Shown here: in pieces, positions 27,301-35,405 of the stretch | How positions within the stretch are numbered: the stretch's first letter is position 1 | How the letters are laid out: every line of letters starts with the position of its first letter | Assembly: GCA_903837135.1 (NCBI GenBank) | Contig: CAILTK010000106.1 | Span: forward strand, 55,222-119,221 | Direction: 5' to 3' | Length of the DNA: 64,000 nucleotides | From: an uncultured Caulobacterales bacterium | Lineage (GTDB): Bacteria; Pseudomonadota; Alphaproteobacteria; Caulobacterales; Caulobacteraceae | Notes under the pieces: model-generated | What the model was told of the DNA's origin: nothing | Seen by the model: the letters and a program-made list of their open reading frames with translations, nothing else | Databases searched by the model: none | Program-made: the position numbers and the translations under genes

Positions 27301-28608
27301 CGCCGACGTGGTGATGGCCGCCAGCCCTGAGCCGGGCTTGGGCGACCGGACCGTCTGGGCCAGGTTGCCGCGACTGTCGTAATAATAGCTTTCTGAGTTA
27401 CCTTCCGGAAGCGTCTTCGACTGTATCTGGCCCCAGCTGTTGCCCGTCCAGGTCGTGGTTGATCCGTTACCGTCGATCGATTTTACCATGACTCCATTGT
27501 CGTCAACAACCATGCTGTGCGCATTTCCGAGCGGGTCTGTTTGAGTTACTTTGCTTCCAGCGGGGTCAAGAGGATACGTATTGGTATAAGTGCCGTCCAC
27601 CGTCGTCATCGTCGACAACACCCGCTGGCCGGTGTTGCTGTTGTAGGTGTAGACAAAATTATAGGTAGGGCTTGAATCGCCCGGCAGTTTTATTCCGACA
27701 ATGCCGTTGGGAGAGAAACTGTCGAAGCTATAGGTTGTCGTATTTCCCAAGGCGTCGGTTACTAGAGAGTCTCCTGCAGAATCGGTAGAATAGGTCACGG
27801 TCGGCCACCAGACTGAAAAGCTGGAACATCCGTTTGCGGTTGGATCGCAATAGTCCACAGCAAGATCAATTCCAGTAACTTGGTACAGGACACCAAACGA
27901 CGAGGGCAGGTATTGAAAGCTGAGCATATACCCGCGGTTGTTAACGACCGACTGAATCCGCACCGTCTGATACGTGCCGCTCATAGTTGAGCCAGACTGA
28001 GACGAATAGGTAATTGTCGTGACTTCACCGTTTGGCTTGGTGATCTTGACCAGATGCGCATCGCTCGTTCGGACGGTAGGACTTATCGACCTACTCGTCC
28101 AATAAGCTCCGTCATACAGATATATGGTTCCGTCTCCAACAATATAAGTCCATTGATTGGATGTGGAGTTATAGGTTAAACTGCTTCCGGACTGTTGGTC
28201 TGGGGTGTAGGGGCTATTTGAATTGACTTGGGAGAAGGTTTCGGAGTGCGATCCGAAGCTGACGGTGAAGGACCCGTTGGCGTCGTCGCTGATGGCCCCC
28301 AGGAAGTTTGACCTCCATCCGCGGTGCTCACCTATATAGCTCTGTTGAAACACCAGGCCGCCATCAGGAGGCCCGATGCTCAGGTCCGTGGTGGTAAACG
28401 ATAACTCCCCATTTGCGCTGTATCCGGCGGCGGCTGTTCCGGCGCCATAATCCACGATCGGCGGTAGGTCGGACGTCGTCGCCTGCGCCGAGGCCGGACG
28501 CACGGAGACAAGGCTTCCAGTGATGGCGGATCCGAGAGCGACCAGCACGATCAACATCAATTGCGCGCAATTTCGCCGGCGCGTGCGCGCGCTCAAGGCT
28601 ATCGTCAT
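24364..28608 (-). CDS. RHS/YD-repeat protein with variable C-terminal tail
   Basis: 1414 residues with a signal-type N-terminus (TM/signal helix about 17-42). Dozens of YD repeats (forms of GR...YDALGRM and YDAAGRL) cover residues 160-1180. The RHS core is complete, ending YDYKSRVYSAVDGRFWQADP and LYAFTYNSPLNWSDPLG near residue 1240. The remaining roughly 160 residues are a variable tail: first NDIVVTAQRS, then Gly/Ala-rich helices (IIPGGGDLADVARLG; AVPGIGTLVGLGALAFDAY). In polymorphic toxins the RHS shell encloses the tail, which is released as an effector. The tail looks hydrophobic, so a membrane-acting role is possible. No VgrG or PAAR motif seen. Confidence 0.9.
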   Translation of the reverse strand: MTIALSARTRRRNCAQLMLIVLVALGSAITGSLVSVRPASAQATTSDLPPIVDYGAGTAAAGYSANGELSFTTTDLSIGPPDGGLVFQQSYIGEHRGWRSNFLGAISDDANGSFTVSFGSHSETFSQVNSNSPYTPDQQSGSSLTYNSTSNQWTYIVGDGTIYLYDGAYWTSRSISPTVRTSDAHLVKITKPNGEVTTITYSSQSGSTMSGTYQTVRIQSVVNNRGYMLSFQYLPSSFGVLYQVTGIDLAVDYCDPTANGCSSFSVWWPTVTYSTDSAGDSLVTDALGNTTTYSFDSFSPNGIVGIKLPGDSSPTYNFVYTYNSNTGQRVLSTMTTVDGTYTNTYPLDPAGSKVTQTDPLGNAHSMVVDDNGVMVKSIDGNGSTTTWTGNSWGQIQSKTLPEGNSESYYYDSRGNLAQTVRSPKPGSGLAAITTSATYPATCTYPASCNEPTTTTDALGNVTSYTYDNTTGLVLTKTSPADSNGVQPQIRYGYSAIPTYAKNSSGALVQVGAVTKLTSTSQCASGTAPSCVGTSAEILTTYGYSANNAYSYGAFLTSSTVGAGSGAWALNLTTNYYYDVFGNLVGIFDPRSDCTDYAFDADRRKTIEAHTSAGCNYPWMSYSTFAYDGRGRLTSVSRATGFDVSNNVTGWRTSQTTYTPTGRVASTVDPLNNTTNFAYDAAGRLSTVTDPTGYVTRSIYDNAGQRTQEQRAYGTALQQNYATLTYSPNGKVLSQTDARGNAINYAYDGFDRLSTTTYADRTTEQNTYDPKSEVTIWTNRAALAQTRCYDALGRMTAEKSVTGATNSGSCPTGGTENQNTNWWDFYDRSFTYDLAGRVLTANSTNGWIHSYSYDSAGRVHTHGDNLGTFTYGYDAVGNLVSLGYPLGDVASYTYDDLERMKSATLDGAAVATFNWDALSQRVSLTYGDGSSVGYSFDGAGRLNTLSHSFPNTPSANVSYGFGYDAAGRLTSRTTSNGAYIYTVLMAAQSYAAANALNQYNTVNGSARSYNASGTYFQDATLSRYYNQENALKFVTTYSGSEWLNVDSDALGRSFQRQHNNPNGTSNYRFGVDGLLFFSAGPDRPEMVLDRTYTSAYNTNNWTYIGDRIYVLGPDPDERLAFKDVNGTVYYPHTDRQGSTIAMSTAGSNVLTLTYDAYGQPSQAVNDVGPGASSYPYLYTGQLYDAFLQAYDYKSRVYSAVDGRFWQADPIGTADDINLYAFTYNSPLNWSDPLGLAVTCDASGHCDDDGTGNNDIVVTAQRSNDPGSISIGTQVPGQFHYQRQEAPQSTQPSPSNNRAAACAALVAKNDLAGSVLDAASIIPGGGDLADVARLGAGAASLGISASQGNKIGTGIGATGTALGGVVVARNTVNAAAVGVKDGLEAVPGIGTLVGLGALAFDAYSAVSEYNKCMSEH

Positions 28609-29039
28609 GAGTTACCCCCAGTCCCATCAAGGCCCCGCCCACAGCGCGCGGGCCCCGCCTTCACCCAACCAGACGGCGAGCAGGGTGGCACAGCCAAATC
28701 GCGAGTCCAGTGCGAAAATTTCACTCGCCACGGAAAAATGTACTTGCAGCGCGGGAATTCTGCGGATTACCCTTTACCACTGCATTCCACGTCGACGCTT
28801 TGGGGATGCATGTCTTTAGACGTTCCACTCGTCGTTGTGATTGAGAGAAGCGTCGAGGGCCTTTTGCATTGTAGGCGAATGCCTTTTTCACCTGAATGCG
28901 CCTCTCGCCGTTGATTTCGGCGACGCCAAGGCACTTGAGGGGTAGATTCACTAATACGTCATCAAGTTGTATCGAAATGGGGTGCTGGACAAAGCGACGA
29001 TTGTGATAAACCATGCCGTGAGTGCGACGGGAGGTTCCA
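28609..29039. other. Divergent intergenic region between the RHS gene and the mini-YD gene
   Basis: 431 bases that must hold both promoters. The composition is AT-richer than the surroundings in places. A GGGGG tract lies upstream of the RHS start and GGGAGG upstream of the mini-YD start. No further gene or repeat is visible. Confidence 0.4.
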
Positions 29040-29261
29040 ATGCACAATCCGACCAAGTCATCGCGATGGATCACACGCGTGCTGGCTGCGGCAGCGTTCG
29101 GCTTGGCCGTTTGCGCAACGACTTCGGCGGAAGCAGAGACCTACGCCTACGACGCACTCGGGCGGCTTATCCAGGTCACAGCCGACAACGGAACAGTCAC
29201 CCACTACTGCTATGACCTCGCGGGAAACCGGACCTACGTGGGTCCTAACACCTGCCCGTAG
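29040..29261 (+). CDS. Mini YD-repeat secreted protein (73 aa)
   Basis: Start ATG 29040 has GGGAGG just upstream. A Sec signal (MHNPTKSSRWITRVLAAAAF ..., cut near AEA, residue 32) is followed by a single YD unit: ETYAYDALGRLIQVTADNG, then THYCYDLAGNRTYVG and a Cys-containing end (NTCP). Two Cys could form a disulphide. A lone YD unit is far too short to form an RHS shell. It may be a remnant of a larger RHS gene or a small independent product; its own signal peptide and ribosome site favour expression. Confidence 0.65.
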   Translation: MHNPTKSSRWITRVLAAAAFGLAVCATTSAEAETYAYDALGRLIQVTADNGTVTHYCYDLAGNRTYVGPNTCP

Positions 29262-29712
29262 TTGTTGCATTAGGTGCCAATTTGGTGGGAATGCATAACC
29301 AATAGGGTTGAGGCCGTATGGCGTCCGTGCCTGAGGATAAATCCGTTCCCCCGCTGTTCCCACGAGCTTCCCGGTGAAGCGACGGTCGGTTCGCTCGATC
29401 AAATAAAGACGGACCAAGGGAGCGGCAATGGTCCTGTCGGGCACCTGTTTTACCGACATGCGGCCATAACTCCGATAAATAGTCGTGCTCAAGAAGCGGT
29501 TGCGCGTAAACAAGCCGCCCGAGCGTCGGTCGTGGACCAGTTTTTTTGCCGTCAGCGCCAAGACACTAACTGAACAATCAGCATCTCTGGCGCTATCGCG
29601 CCGCAAGATGAGGCGAGGCCTCGACGCAAATACTAGTTCAAGAAAGCATGAGGTGTATTTTGGCGACAGAGCGTCGCCTTTCTGGCCGACCCAAAGGCCG
29701 TAATCTGATAGG
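29262..29712. other. Gene-free stretch before the integrative element's ATPase
   Basis: 451 bases. An open minus-strand frame crosses it, with segments such as RTIAAPLVRLYLIER, but it has no start context or family likeness. The left boundary of the radC element may lie here or further left; I find no copy of the junction sequence seen near 33801. Confidence 0.35.
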
Positions 29713-31050
29713 ATGAACACCACAAGAGAAGGAACAACACCGTCGGTATCGCGAGCGCTGGCCGATGGGACGCTTATTGAGCTCCTGTACGATTCAGCCG
29801 ATCGGACGACCGCGTTTGCGGTTTGCTCTCCAGAAGGCGAAATTGGCGTGCAGGAAACGTTCGACCTTCCGTCGGGCGAGCGCCTCACACCCTATTCACC
29901 GCACAATAACCTGATCGCTACGGGGTGCGTGCTCCTGCCCTCCAGCTTTGGCGAGGCGGCCTCAAAAGCCGAGTTGCTTCTGGAAATTAGGGGATATCTG
30001 CGTCGGTACGTCGACCTCAGCGAGGGCTTCGAGGAAATAGCTGCCCACTACGCGCTGATGTCCTGGGTCTACGACGTGTTTTCAGAGGTCCCCTACCTTC
30101 GGTTTCGGGGGGACTACGGCACGGGGAAGACCCGGGCACTCCAGGTAGTGGGATCCATTTGCTACAAGCCATTCTTTGCGTCGGGCGCTTCAACCGTCTC
30201 GCCGATCTTCCATGTCCTCGACGTCTTTCAAGGGACCCTCGTCCTCGATGAGGCGGACTTCCGCTTCACCGACGCCACCGCTGCGCTCACCAAGATCCTG
30301 AACAACGGAAACGCCGCAGGTCTGCCGGTGCTGCGGACGATGACCAACCGGCACAAGGAGTTCGACCCGCGCGCCTTCAGGGTCTTTGGTCCCAAGCTGG
30401 TCGGCATGCGCGAGCGGTTCGAGGACCCTGCTCTCGAGAGCCGTTTCCTAACCGAAGAGACAGGCGCTCGACCCCTCAGAGAGGGGATTCCGATCCAACT
30501 TCCTAGTTCGGTCGCCAGGGACGCGCTCTCGATCCGCAACAAGCTTCTCATGTGGCGATTTCGAGAGCGGCAGCGGGTCGGGGTAATGCCGGGCCGGATA
30601 GCCGTAGGTGTCGAGCCCCGCCTCAATCAAACGGCGCTATCGTTGCTGTCTATCGTTGATGATGAGGCGGTAGTGAGGCGCATCCATACCGAGCTCAGGT
30701 CGGAGCAGGACCGCATTCACCGAGAGCGCAATGGTTCGCTGGAGGCTGCGATGGTCGGGGCGGTCTGGGGACTGGTCAGCGGGCGATCGGCTTCGCCCTC
30801 CGTGGCGAAGATCACAGCCAGCTTCAATGACATCGCTGCCGATCGGCTGTCGCGCCCTGTCTCCAGCAAATGGGTAGGCAGTTTCCTTCGGACAAAGCTG
30901 AAGCTCACCACCGCCAAATCGAATGGTGTCTACGTTGTCCCAGCGTCCGAGCAACCAAAGATCTTGGCGCTTGCCGCGCGCTATGGTGTCGTCTCCGCTG
31001 ACATGTCGGACGCACCGACCACTACAGGTGACGTCGAGTTGTCGACATAG
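29713..31050 (+). CDS. P-loop ATPase of a mobile element (primase/helicase-like)
   Basis: 445 residues. Walker A GDYGTGKT (133-140) and Walker B TLVLDEADF (about 175-183) are separated by the short spacing seen in superfamily 3-like and DUF927-type helicase/ATPase domains of phages and islands. A possible sensor segment follows (LPVLRTMTNRHKEFDPRAF), and a C-terminal alpha-helical part ends with a winged-helix-like stretch (SVAKITASFND ... SSKWVGSFLRTKL). It likely supports replication or transfer of the element that carries it. It is the first gene of the block that ends in the serine recombinase. Confidence 0.7.
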   Translation: MNTTREGTTPSVSRALADGTLIELLYDSADRTTAFAVCSPEGEIGVQETFDLPSGERLTPYSPHNNLIATGCVLLPSSFGEAASKAELLLEIRGYLRRYVDLSEGFEEIAAHYALMSWVYDVFSEVPYLRFRGDYGTGKTRALQVVGSICYKPFFASGASTVSPIFHVLDVFQGTLVLDEADFRFTDATAALTKILNNGNAAGLPVLRTMTNRHKEFDPRAFRVFGPKLVGMRERFEDPALESRFLTEETGARPLREGIPIQLPSSVARDALSIRNKLLMWRFRERQRVGVMPGRIAVGVEPRLNQTALSLLSIVDDEAVVRRIHTELRSEQDRIHRERNGSLEAAMVGAVWGLVSGRSASPSVAKITASFNDIAADRLSRPVSSKWVGSFLRTKLKLTTAKSNGVYVVPASEQPKILALAARYGVVSADMSDAPTTTGDVELST

Positions 31051-31086
31051 CACCCCCTCGTGCGTTCGGGCAACTCGGGCGACCAT

Positions 31087-31470
31087 ATGAGTGACCCTCG
31101 CGGTCGATACCAACTGATCTTTCTCCCTATGAAGAACACTAACTATCTGCGGTTACACCGCAAGAAATGGGCTCTTTCACAGAGCCAGACGGCGCATCTT
31201 ATCGGCGTGCGGGCCCGTAGCACTATCTCAGATTACGAGTATGCGCATCGGCTGCCATCTCTTTCGCCAGCCGTCGCGTTCCAGTTTGTGTTCGGTGAGT
31301 CTCTTCGGAGCCTTTTCCCAGCAGCGGTTGCTGAAATCGAAGAAGACGTCATTCGCCGTGCCGTCGCGATCGAAGAGGCATATCGAGACCGTACGGACGC
31401 TGCGGCCGAGACCTTCCGCGAACTCCTCGGTGAGATGCTCGGAAGGGCAGATAGCCATCCTTACGCATGA
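31087..31470 (+). CDS. XRE-family helix-turn-helix regulator
   Basis: 127 residues from ATG 31087; ATG 31129 would also keep the whole domain. The HTH is YLRLHRKKWALSQSQTAHL and IGVRARSTISDYE, with RLPSLSPAVAFQFVFG after it. A charged C-terminal helix (AVAIEEAYRDRTDAAAETF) may mediate dimerisation. It overlaps the RuvC-like gene by 4 bases, so both are translated together. It probably represses the element's genes. Confidence 0.8.
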   Translation: MSDPRGRYQLIFLPMKNTNYLRLHRKKWALSQSQTAHLIGVRARSTISDYEYAHRLPSLSPAVAFQFVFGESLRSLFPAAVAEIEEDVIRRAVAIEEAYRDRTDAAAETFRELLGEMLGRADSHPYA

Positions 31471-32003
31471 CACCGCCGGTCGTTCTCGGCCTTCACCCCA
31501 CGGTCCGGGGGTTTGGCTGGGTTGTGTTCGAACATATCGCGCACCCGATCGATTGGGGGCTCACTTACGTTCGTAGTGTGGACAAAAACGCCGCATCCCT
31601 TCTCCAGGTGAGGGAACTCATCAAGCGCCACCGTCCGGAGGTTCTGGCGGTTGAACAGTGGCGCCAGCGAAGCACGACGCGGTCCGCGCGCGTGACGGCT
31701 TTCATGGACGATGTAGCCGCTCTCTGCGCCGAGTACGCCATCTCCATCCGTGTCTACACTCGCGATGACGTGCGTCGAGCGCTTGGGCTCAAACCGAACG
31801 CCACCCGTCACGAAGTGATGGAGGCCGTCGCCAGATATGTCAGTGTATTCCGCCATCGAAAGCCGCGCGAACGTCGGCCCTGGGACGGCATCGACCGCCG
31901 TCTTGCGCTGTTTTGCGCCGCGTCGGTAGCAATTACCGTCTATTTCGACGAGGGAGGGGGTCTCGATAACTATCGATCGACGGGTGCATCTTCAGGCCAG
32001 TAG
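31467..32003 (+). CDS. RuvC-like RNase H-fold protein with altered first catalytic residue
   Basis: 178 residues; ATGA overlap with the XRE gene. The beta-1 motif VVLGLHPTVRGFGWVVF matches the RuvC pattern (G-x-D-P-x-x-R-x-x-G-W), but His 10 replaces the catalytic Asp. The second acidic strand is intact (PEVLAVEQW), and the late helix RPWDGIDRRLALFCAA has the expected Asp pair. Proteins like this occur on alphaproteobacterial mobile DNA. It could be a Holliday-junction-binding protein, an inactive relative, or an enzyme using His as a metal ligand. Confidence 0.7.
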   Translation: MTPPVVLGLHPTVRGFGWVVFEHIAHPIDWGLTYVRSVDKNAASLLQVRELIKRHRPEVLAVEQWRQRSTTRSARVTAFMDDVAALCAEYAISIRVYTRDDVRRALGLKPNATRHEVMEAVARYVSVFRHRKPRERRPWDGIDRRLALFCAASVAITVYFDEGGGLDNYRSTGASSGQ

Positions 32004-32330
32004 GCATCCCATTTTATCTCACCTCGAACGAAAGCCGCAATCCAGTCAACATACTAGTAATGATTTCCTTGTTCAAGGCGCTCGATCTCTGGGGCGATTA
32101 TTCGCGTACCGGAAGTGGCTCCGGCTGAAAGTTGGCGGTCTTCTGGTCTTCTGTCGGGCGCCGATACGGTTGACCAGACGTCTCGCTGAGCCTTTCCAAC
32201 CCGGCAACGTCAAGTGACACTCTGAAGTCGTGAAGTGCTATCAGTCTATACCTCCAACGGGAGCTTATTTGGGATTCACCTGCAGACGAGCCTGATGTAT
32301 CCTCTTTGTTCTAGCGGTGAGGTCATGGTG
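32004..32330. other. Intergenic region before the serine recombinase
   Basis: 327 bases without a gene. The recombinase frame is open back to 32235, but those residues do not resemble the family. AT-rich steps around 32040-32070 (catactagtaatgatttcc) may be the recombinase promoter. No attachment-site repeat seen. Confidence 0.4.
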
Positions 32331-33884
32331 ATGGCGGATGAGAAGGCGATTGGGATCTGGTTGCGTGTATCGACCGAAGATCAAGTCAAGGGCGAGAGCC
32401 CTGAGCACCACGAGAAGCGAGCGCGCGCCTACGCTGAGTTCAAAGGCTGGAGCGTCGTTGAGGTCTATCGGCTTGACGCGATTAGCGGCAAGTCCGTGAT
32501 GCAGCACGCGGAAGCGGTCCGCATGCTCGCGGATGTCCGCTCGGGGCGGATCTCAGGCCTCGTGTTCTCCAAGCTCGCCCGCTTGGCGCGCAATACGAGG
32601 GAGCTTCTCGATTTTGCTGAGATTTTTCGGCAGTGCGGTGCGGATCTAATCTCGCTCCAGGAGCAAATTGACACCAGCACGCCGGCCGGCCGCCTATTTT
32701 TCACGATGATCGCAGCGCTCGCACAGTGGGAGCGGGAGGAGATCGCTGATCGGGTGGCGGCATCTGTGCCGGTTCGCGCGGGCTTGGGGAAGCCCCTCGG
32801 AGGAAAGGCTCCGTTTGGGTACCAGTGGAAGGACAAGCGGCTCGTCCCAGAACCAAGCGAGGCGAGTGTCCGGTCTTTGGTCTACGAACTCTATCAGGAG
32901 CACGGACGAAAGAAGGCGGTCGCGCAAATCCTCAATGATCGAGGCTATCGCACCCGCAGTGGACGGACGTTCTCCGCAATGTCGATTGAAGACCTCATCG
33001 TCGATCCGACGCCCAAGGGGCTGCATCGGTCCAACTACACGACACGCCGACGAGGCGGCGCCTACGAGGTGAAGCCACCGAGCGAATGGGTCCTCACCCC
33101 GGTCGAAGCTATCGTCGCACCCGAGCTATGGGAAAATTGCAATCGCATCCTGCGTTCCCGGAAAACCGGCGAGCCGTTCCCAGGTCCCCGCCCGGAACAC
33201 CTCTTCGGCGGCAAGGTGCGCTGCCAGTGTGGAGGGAAGATGTATGCCCGCAAGCAGACCGGCAAATACACCTGCAGCGCCTGCAACCTCAAAATCCCAG
33301 CCGACGATTTGGAGACGATCTATCATTCACAGCTCTCGGGCTTCCTGTTCTCCGATGCGGAAATCGAAACGCATTTGAGGGGGATGGATGAGACCCTCGC
33401 TAGCAAGGTGGCACTCATCGAGCGGCAAACGGACGAGGCGCGAAAGGTCACCCAGGAGATTGATCGACTCTTCGAGCTGCACGCTGCTGGCCAGCTTGCG
33501 ACCGACAGCTTTGGCGCTCGCCACCGACCTTTAGATCAGCGCCTCACCCAGCTGAACGACGAGATCGCCCGGCTGCAGGCGACGGTCGACGTCGCCAAAA
33601 TGGCCCGTATCAATCAGAGCTATATGCTCGACGAAGCAAGGACCCTCCATGCTAGATGGCCTGAGCTTCCTCGGGAAGATAGGCGGGCGATCGTGCAGGC
33701 GATCACCGATGAGATCGTGATCGCCGCTGACTCGATCGACATTCGGCTCCAGTACCAGCCTGAAGCCGGAATTAGTGTCGGAAAGGATAGATACGAAGAG
33801 GGATCGCCCGAGGGGTGGTTGTGCACGAGGATCACCGCCTTGGCCGAAAGCTCGAGCGCCCGGCGCACCACCTCGCGCGGATAG
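32331..33884 (+). CDS. Large serine recombinase at the end of the radC-inserted element
   Basis: 518 residues from ATG 32331 (GAGG 8 bases upstream). Resolvase domain IGIWLRVSTEDQVKGES with Ser 14 as nucleophile and KLARLARNTRE for the catalytic Arg pair; recombinase domain GKPLGGKAPFGYQW; zinc ribbon CQCGGKMYARKQTG with CSAC; coiled coil about 355-430. The last roughly 28 codons (from 33801) are the antisense of radC, so the C-terminus depends on where the element sits. Gene and junction together show that this enzyme made the insertion. Confidence 0.95.
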   Translation: MADEKAIGIWLRVSTEDQVKGESPEHHEKRARAYAEFKGWSVVEVYRLDAISGKSVMQHAEAVRMLADVRSGRISGLVFSKLARLARNTRELLDFAEIFRQCGADLISLQEQIDTSTPAGRLFFTMIAALAQWEREEIADRVAASVPVRAGLGKPLGGKAPFGYQWKDKRLVPEPSEASVRSLVYELYQEHGRKKAVAQILNDRGYRTRSGRTFSAMSIEDLIVDPTPKGLHRSNYTTRRRGGAYEVKPPSEWVLTPVEAIVAPELWENCNRILRSRKTGEPFPGPRPEHLFGGKVRCQCGGKMYARKQTGKYTCSACNLKIPADDLETIYHSQLSGFLFSDAEIETHLRGMDETLASKVALIERQTDEARKVTQEIDRLFELHAAGQLATDSFGARHRPLDQRLTQLNDEIARLQATVDVAKMARINQSYMLDEARTLHARWPELPREDRRAIVQAITDEIVIAADSIDIRLQYQPEAGISVGKDRYEEGSPEGWLCTRITALAESSSARRTTSRG

Positions 33885-34396
33885 ACCGGGGCATGGTCCA
33901 CGGTGCCGCGGTTCATCACCTCGTCGGCGATCAGCTGGTTCTTGGTGTCGAGGAACAGGACGCGGAACTGTTCGCGCGGCTCGTGGCCCAGGGCCTGGCG
34001 CACATAGGCGAGCAGCGCCGACCAGGAGGCGATCACCGTCCGGCCCTTGATGTCCTCGGCCCGGACCCGCAGGCAGAGCTCCTGCATGGCCATCAGATCG
34101 ACCGCGCCGATCTCGCCGACCTCGAGCAGATTCCCCTGGCCGTCGCGGACCGCCACGCTTCGCAGCTCCTGCTCGCTCGCGGCCAGCACGCCGCCCAATG
34201 ACCCGAACCGCGCCAGCAGCGCCTTGGCCAGGGCCTTGGTGTCCTTGCGCGCGATCGAACCGAACAGCATGAGCTCGAGCAGTTCGTAGTCCGGCATGCC
34301 CTTGAAGGCCGACTGGCGGGCGCGGGCGCGAAGCCGCTGGCGGTGACCTTTGTGGGGGTTCGCCGCCGGTTCGGACTCTCCCGCCCCCTCCGCCAT
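33620..34396 (-). pseudogene. radC: radC, truncated by the integrative element
   Basis: RadC is a JAMM/MPN-fold protein of uncertain role in DNA repair or island biology. From ATG 34396 (MAEGAGESEPAA) the family blocks are present: KGMPDYELLELMLFGSI, LARFGSLGGVLAAS, LFLDTKNQLIADEV and VILVHNHPSGDP. The metal motif needs a following S-x-x-D, which is lost: after about 33801 the frame reads 60 residues of element antisense before stopping at 33620. The gene lies 8 bases after map on the same strand. About 40-45 C-terminal residues are missing. Confidence 0.9.
33795..33812. mobile_element. Element-radC junction (one attachment site)
   Basis: To the right of about 33801, antisense reading gives normal RadC up to HNHPSGDP. 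To the left the likeness stops at once and recombinase coding sequence begins. The crossover core must lie in or next to GGATCGCCC (33801-33809). The other junction, carrying the radC 3' end, was not found in the window. Confidence 0.75.
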
Positions 34397-34404
34397 GCGG
34401 TCGG

Positions 34405-35250
34405 TCAGCCGGCCGCGGCCTGGATCGGCGGCTTGAACAGATCGGTCGGCGACGCGGTGAAGATCTCGACGCCGGTCTCGGTCACGCCCACCGAATGTTC
34501 GCACTGGGCCGACAGCGACTTGTCGCGGGTGACGGCGGTCCAGCCATCGGCCAGCACCTTCACCGCCGGCTTGCCGAGGTTCACCATCGGCTCGACGGTG
34601 AAGAACATGCCGGGCTTCAGCTCCACCCCCTCGCCGGCGCGGCCGTAGTGCAGGACATTTGGCGCATCGTGAAAGATCTGGCCGACGCCGTGGCCGCAGA
34701 AGTCGCGCACCACCGAACAGCGCTGGCTCTCCACATAGCTCTGAATGGCGTGGCCGATGTCGCCGAGCCGGGCGCCGGGCTTGATCGCGGCCAGGCCGCG
34801 GGCCAGGCCTTCATAGGTCACGTCGACCAGCCGGCGCGCGCGGAACGGCACCGCGCCGACGCCGTACATCCGGCTGTGATCGCCATGCCAGCCGTCGACG
34901 ATGCAGGTGACGTCGATGTTGATGACGTCGCCCTCGCGCAGGGCCTTCGGGCCGGGGATGCCGTGGCAGACCACGTGGTTGGCCGAGATGCAGACGGTCT
35001 TGGTATAGCCCTTGTAGTAAAGGCAGGCGGGCAGGGCGCCGTGATCCAGCAGAAAGGCGCGGGCCAGATCGTCGAGGTGTTCGGACGTGACGCCGGGCTT
35101 CACCTCCGGCACGAGCATGTCCAGGCATTCGGCGGCGAGCCGCCCGGCGCGGCGCATGCCTTCGAACCCCTCGGGCCCGTGCAGCCTGATCGCGCCCGTG
35201 CGGACAAGGGGCTCGGCGGCCAAAAGCGCGTCGGACTGTCCCAAATTCAT
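34405..35250 (-). CDS. map: Methionine aminopeptidase, type I
   Basis: 281 residues from ATG 35250 (MNLGQSDALL); the ORF extends upstream without family likeness. It removes the initiator Met from new proteins. The five metal ligands are present in order: NIDVT (Asp), GDHSRMY (Asp), CGHGVG (His), FTVEPMV (Glu) and CEHSVGVTE (Glu); the substrate His is in CHGIPGPK. The length fits the alphaproteobacterial form with an N-terminal extension of about 30 residues. radC follows 8 bases later. Confidence 0.97.
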   Translation of the reverse strand: MNLGQSDALLAAEPLVRTGAIRLHGPEGFEGMRRAGRLAAECLDMLVPEVKPGVTSEHLDDLARAFLLDHGALPACLYYKGYTKTVCISANHVVCHGIPGPKALREGDVINIDVTCIVDGWHGDHSRMYGVGAVPFRARRLVDVTYEGLARGLAAIKPGARLGDIGHAIQSYVESQRCSVVRDFCGHGVGQIFHDAPNVLHYGRAGEGVELKPGMFFTVEPMVNLGKPAVKVLADGWTAVTRDKSLSAQCEHSVGVTETGVEIFTASPTDLFKPPIQAAAG

Positions 35251-35405
35251 CGATGCCGGCTCCGGATCCCTGTGGCGACGTCTGTAACATAGAACCCGCG
35301 CGGCCGGACGGTAGGGGATCAGAATTAATCCGGCGTCAAGCACCTCTCGACACCCAACCTTAAGTCGTGTGCGGCATATTGGCCGAACGGACCGCGGGGG
35401 TGGTG

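Noticed and set aside
29262..29712. Possible location of the missing radC 3' end and left junction
   Set aside because: Read on both strands for RadC C-terminal text and for the GGATCGCCC core; neither was found.
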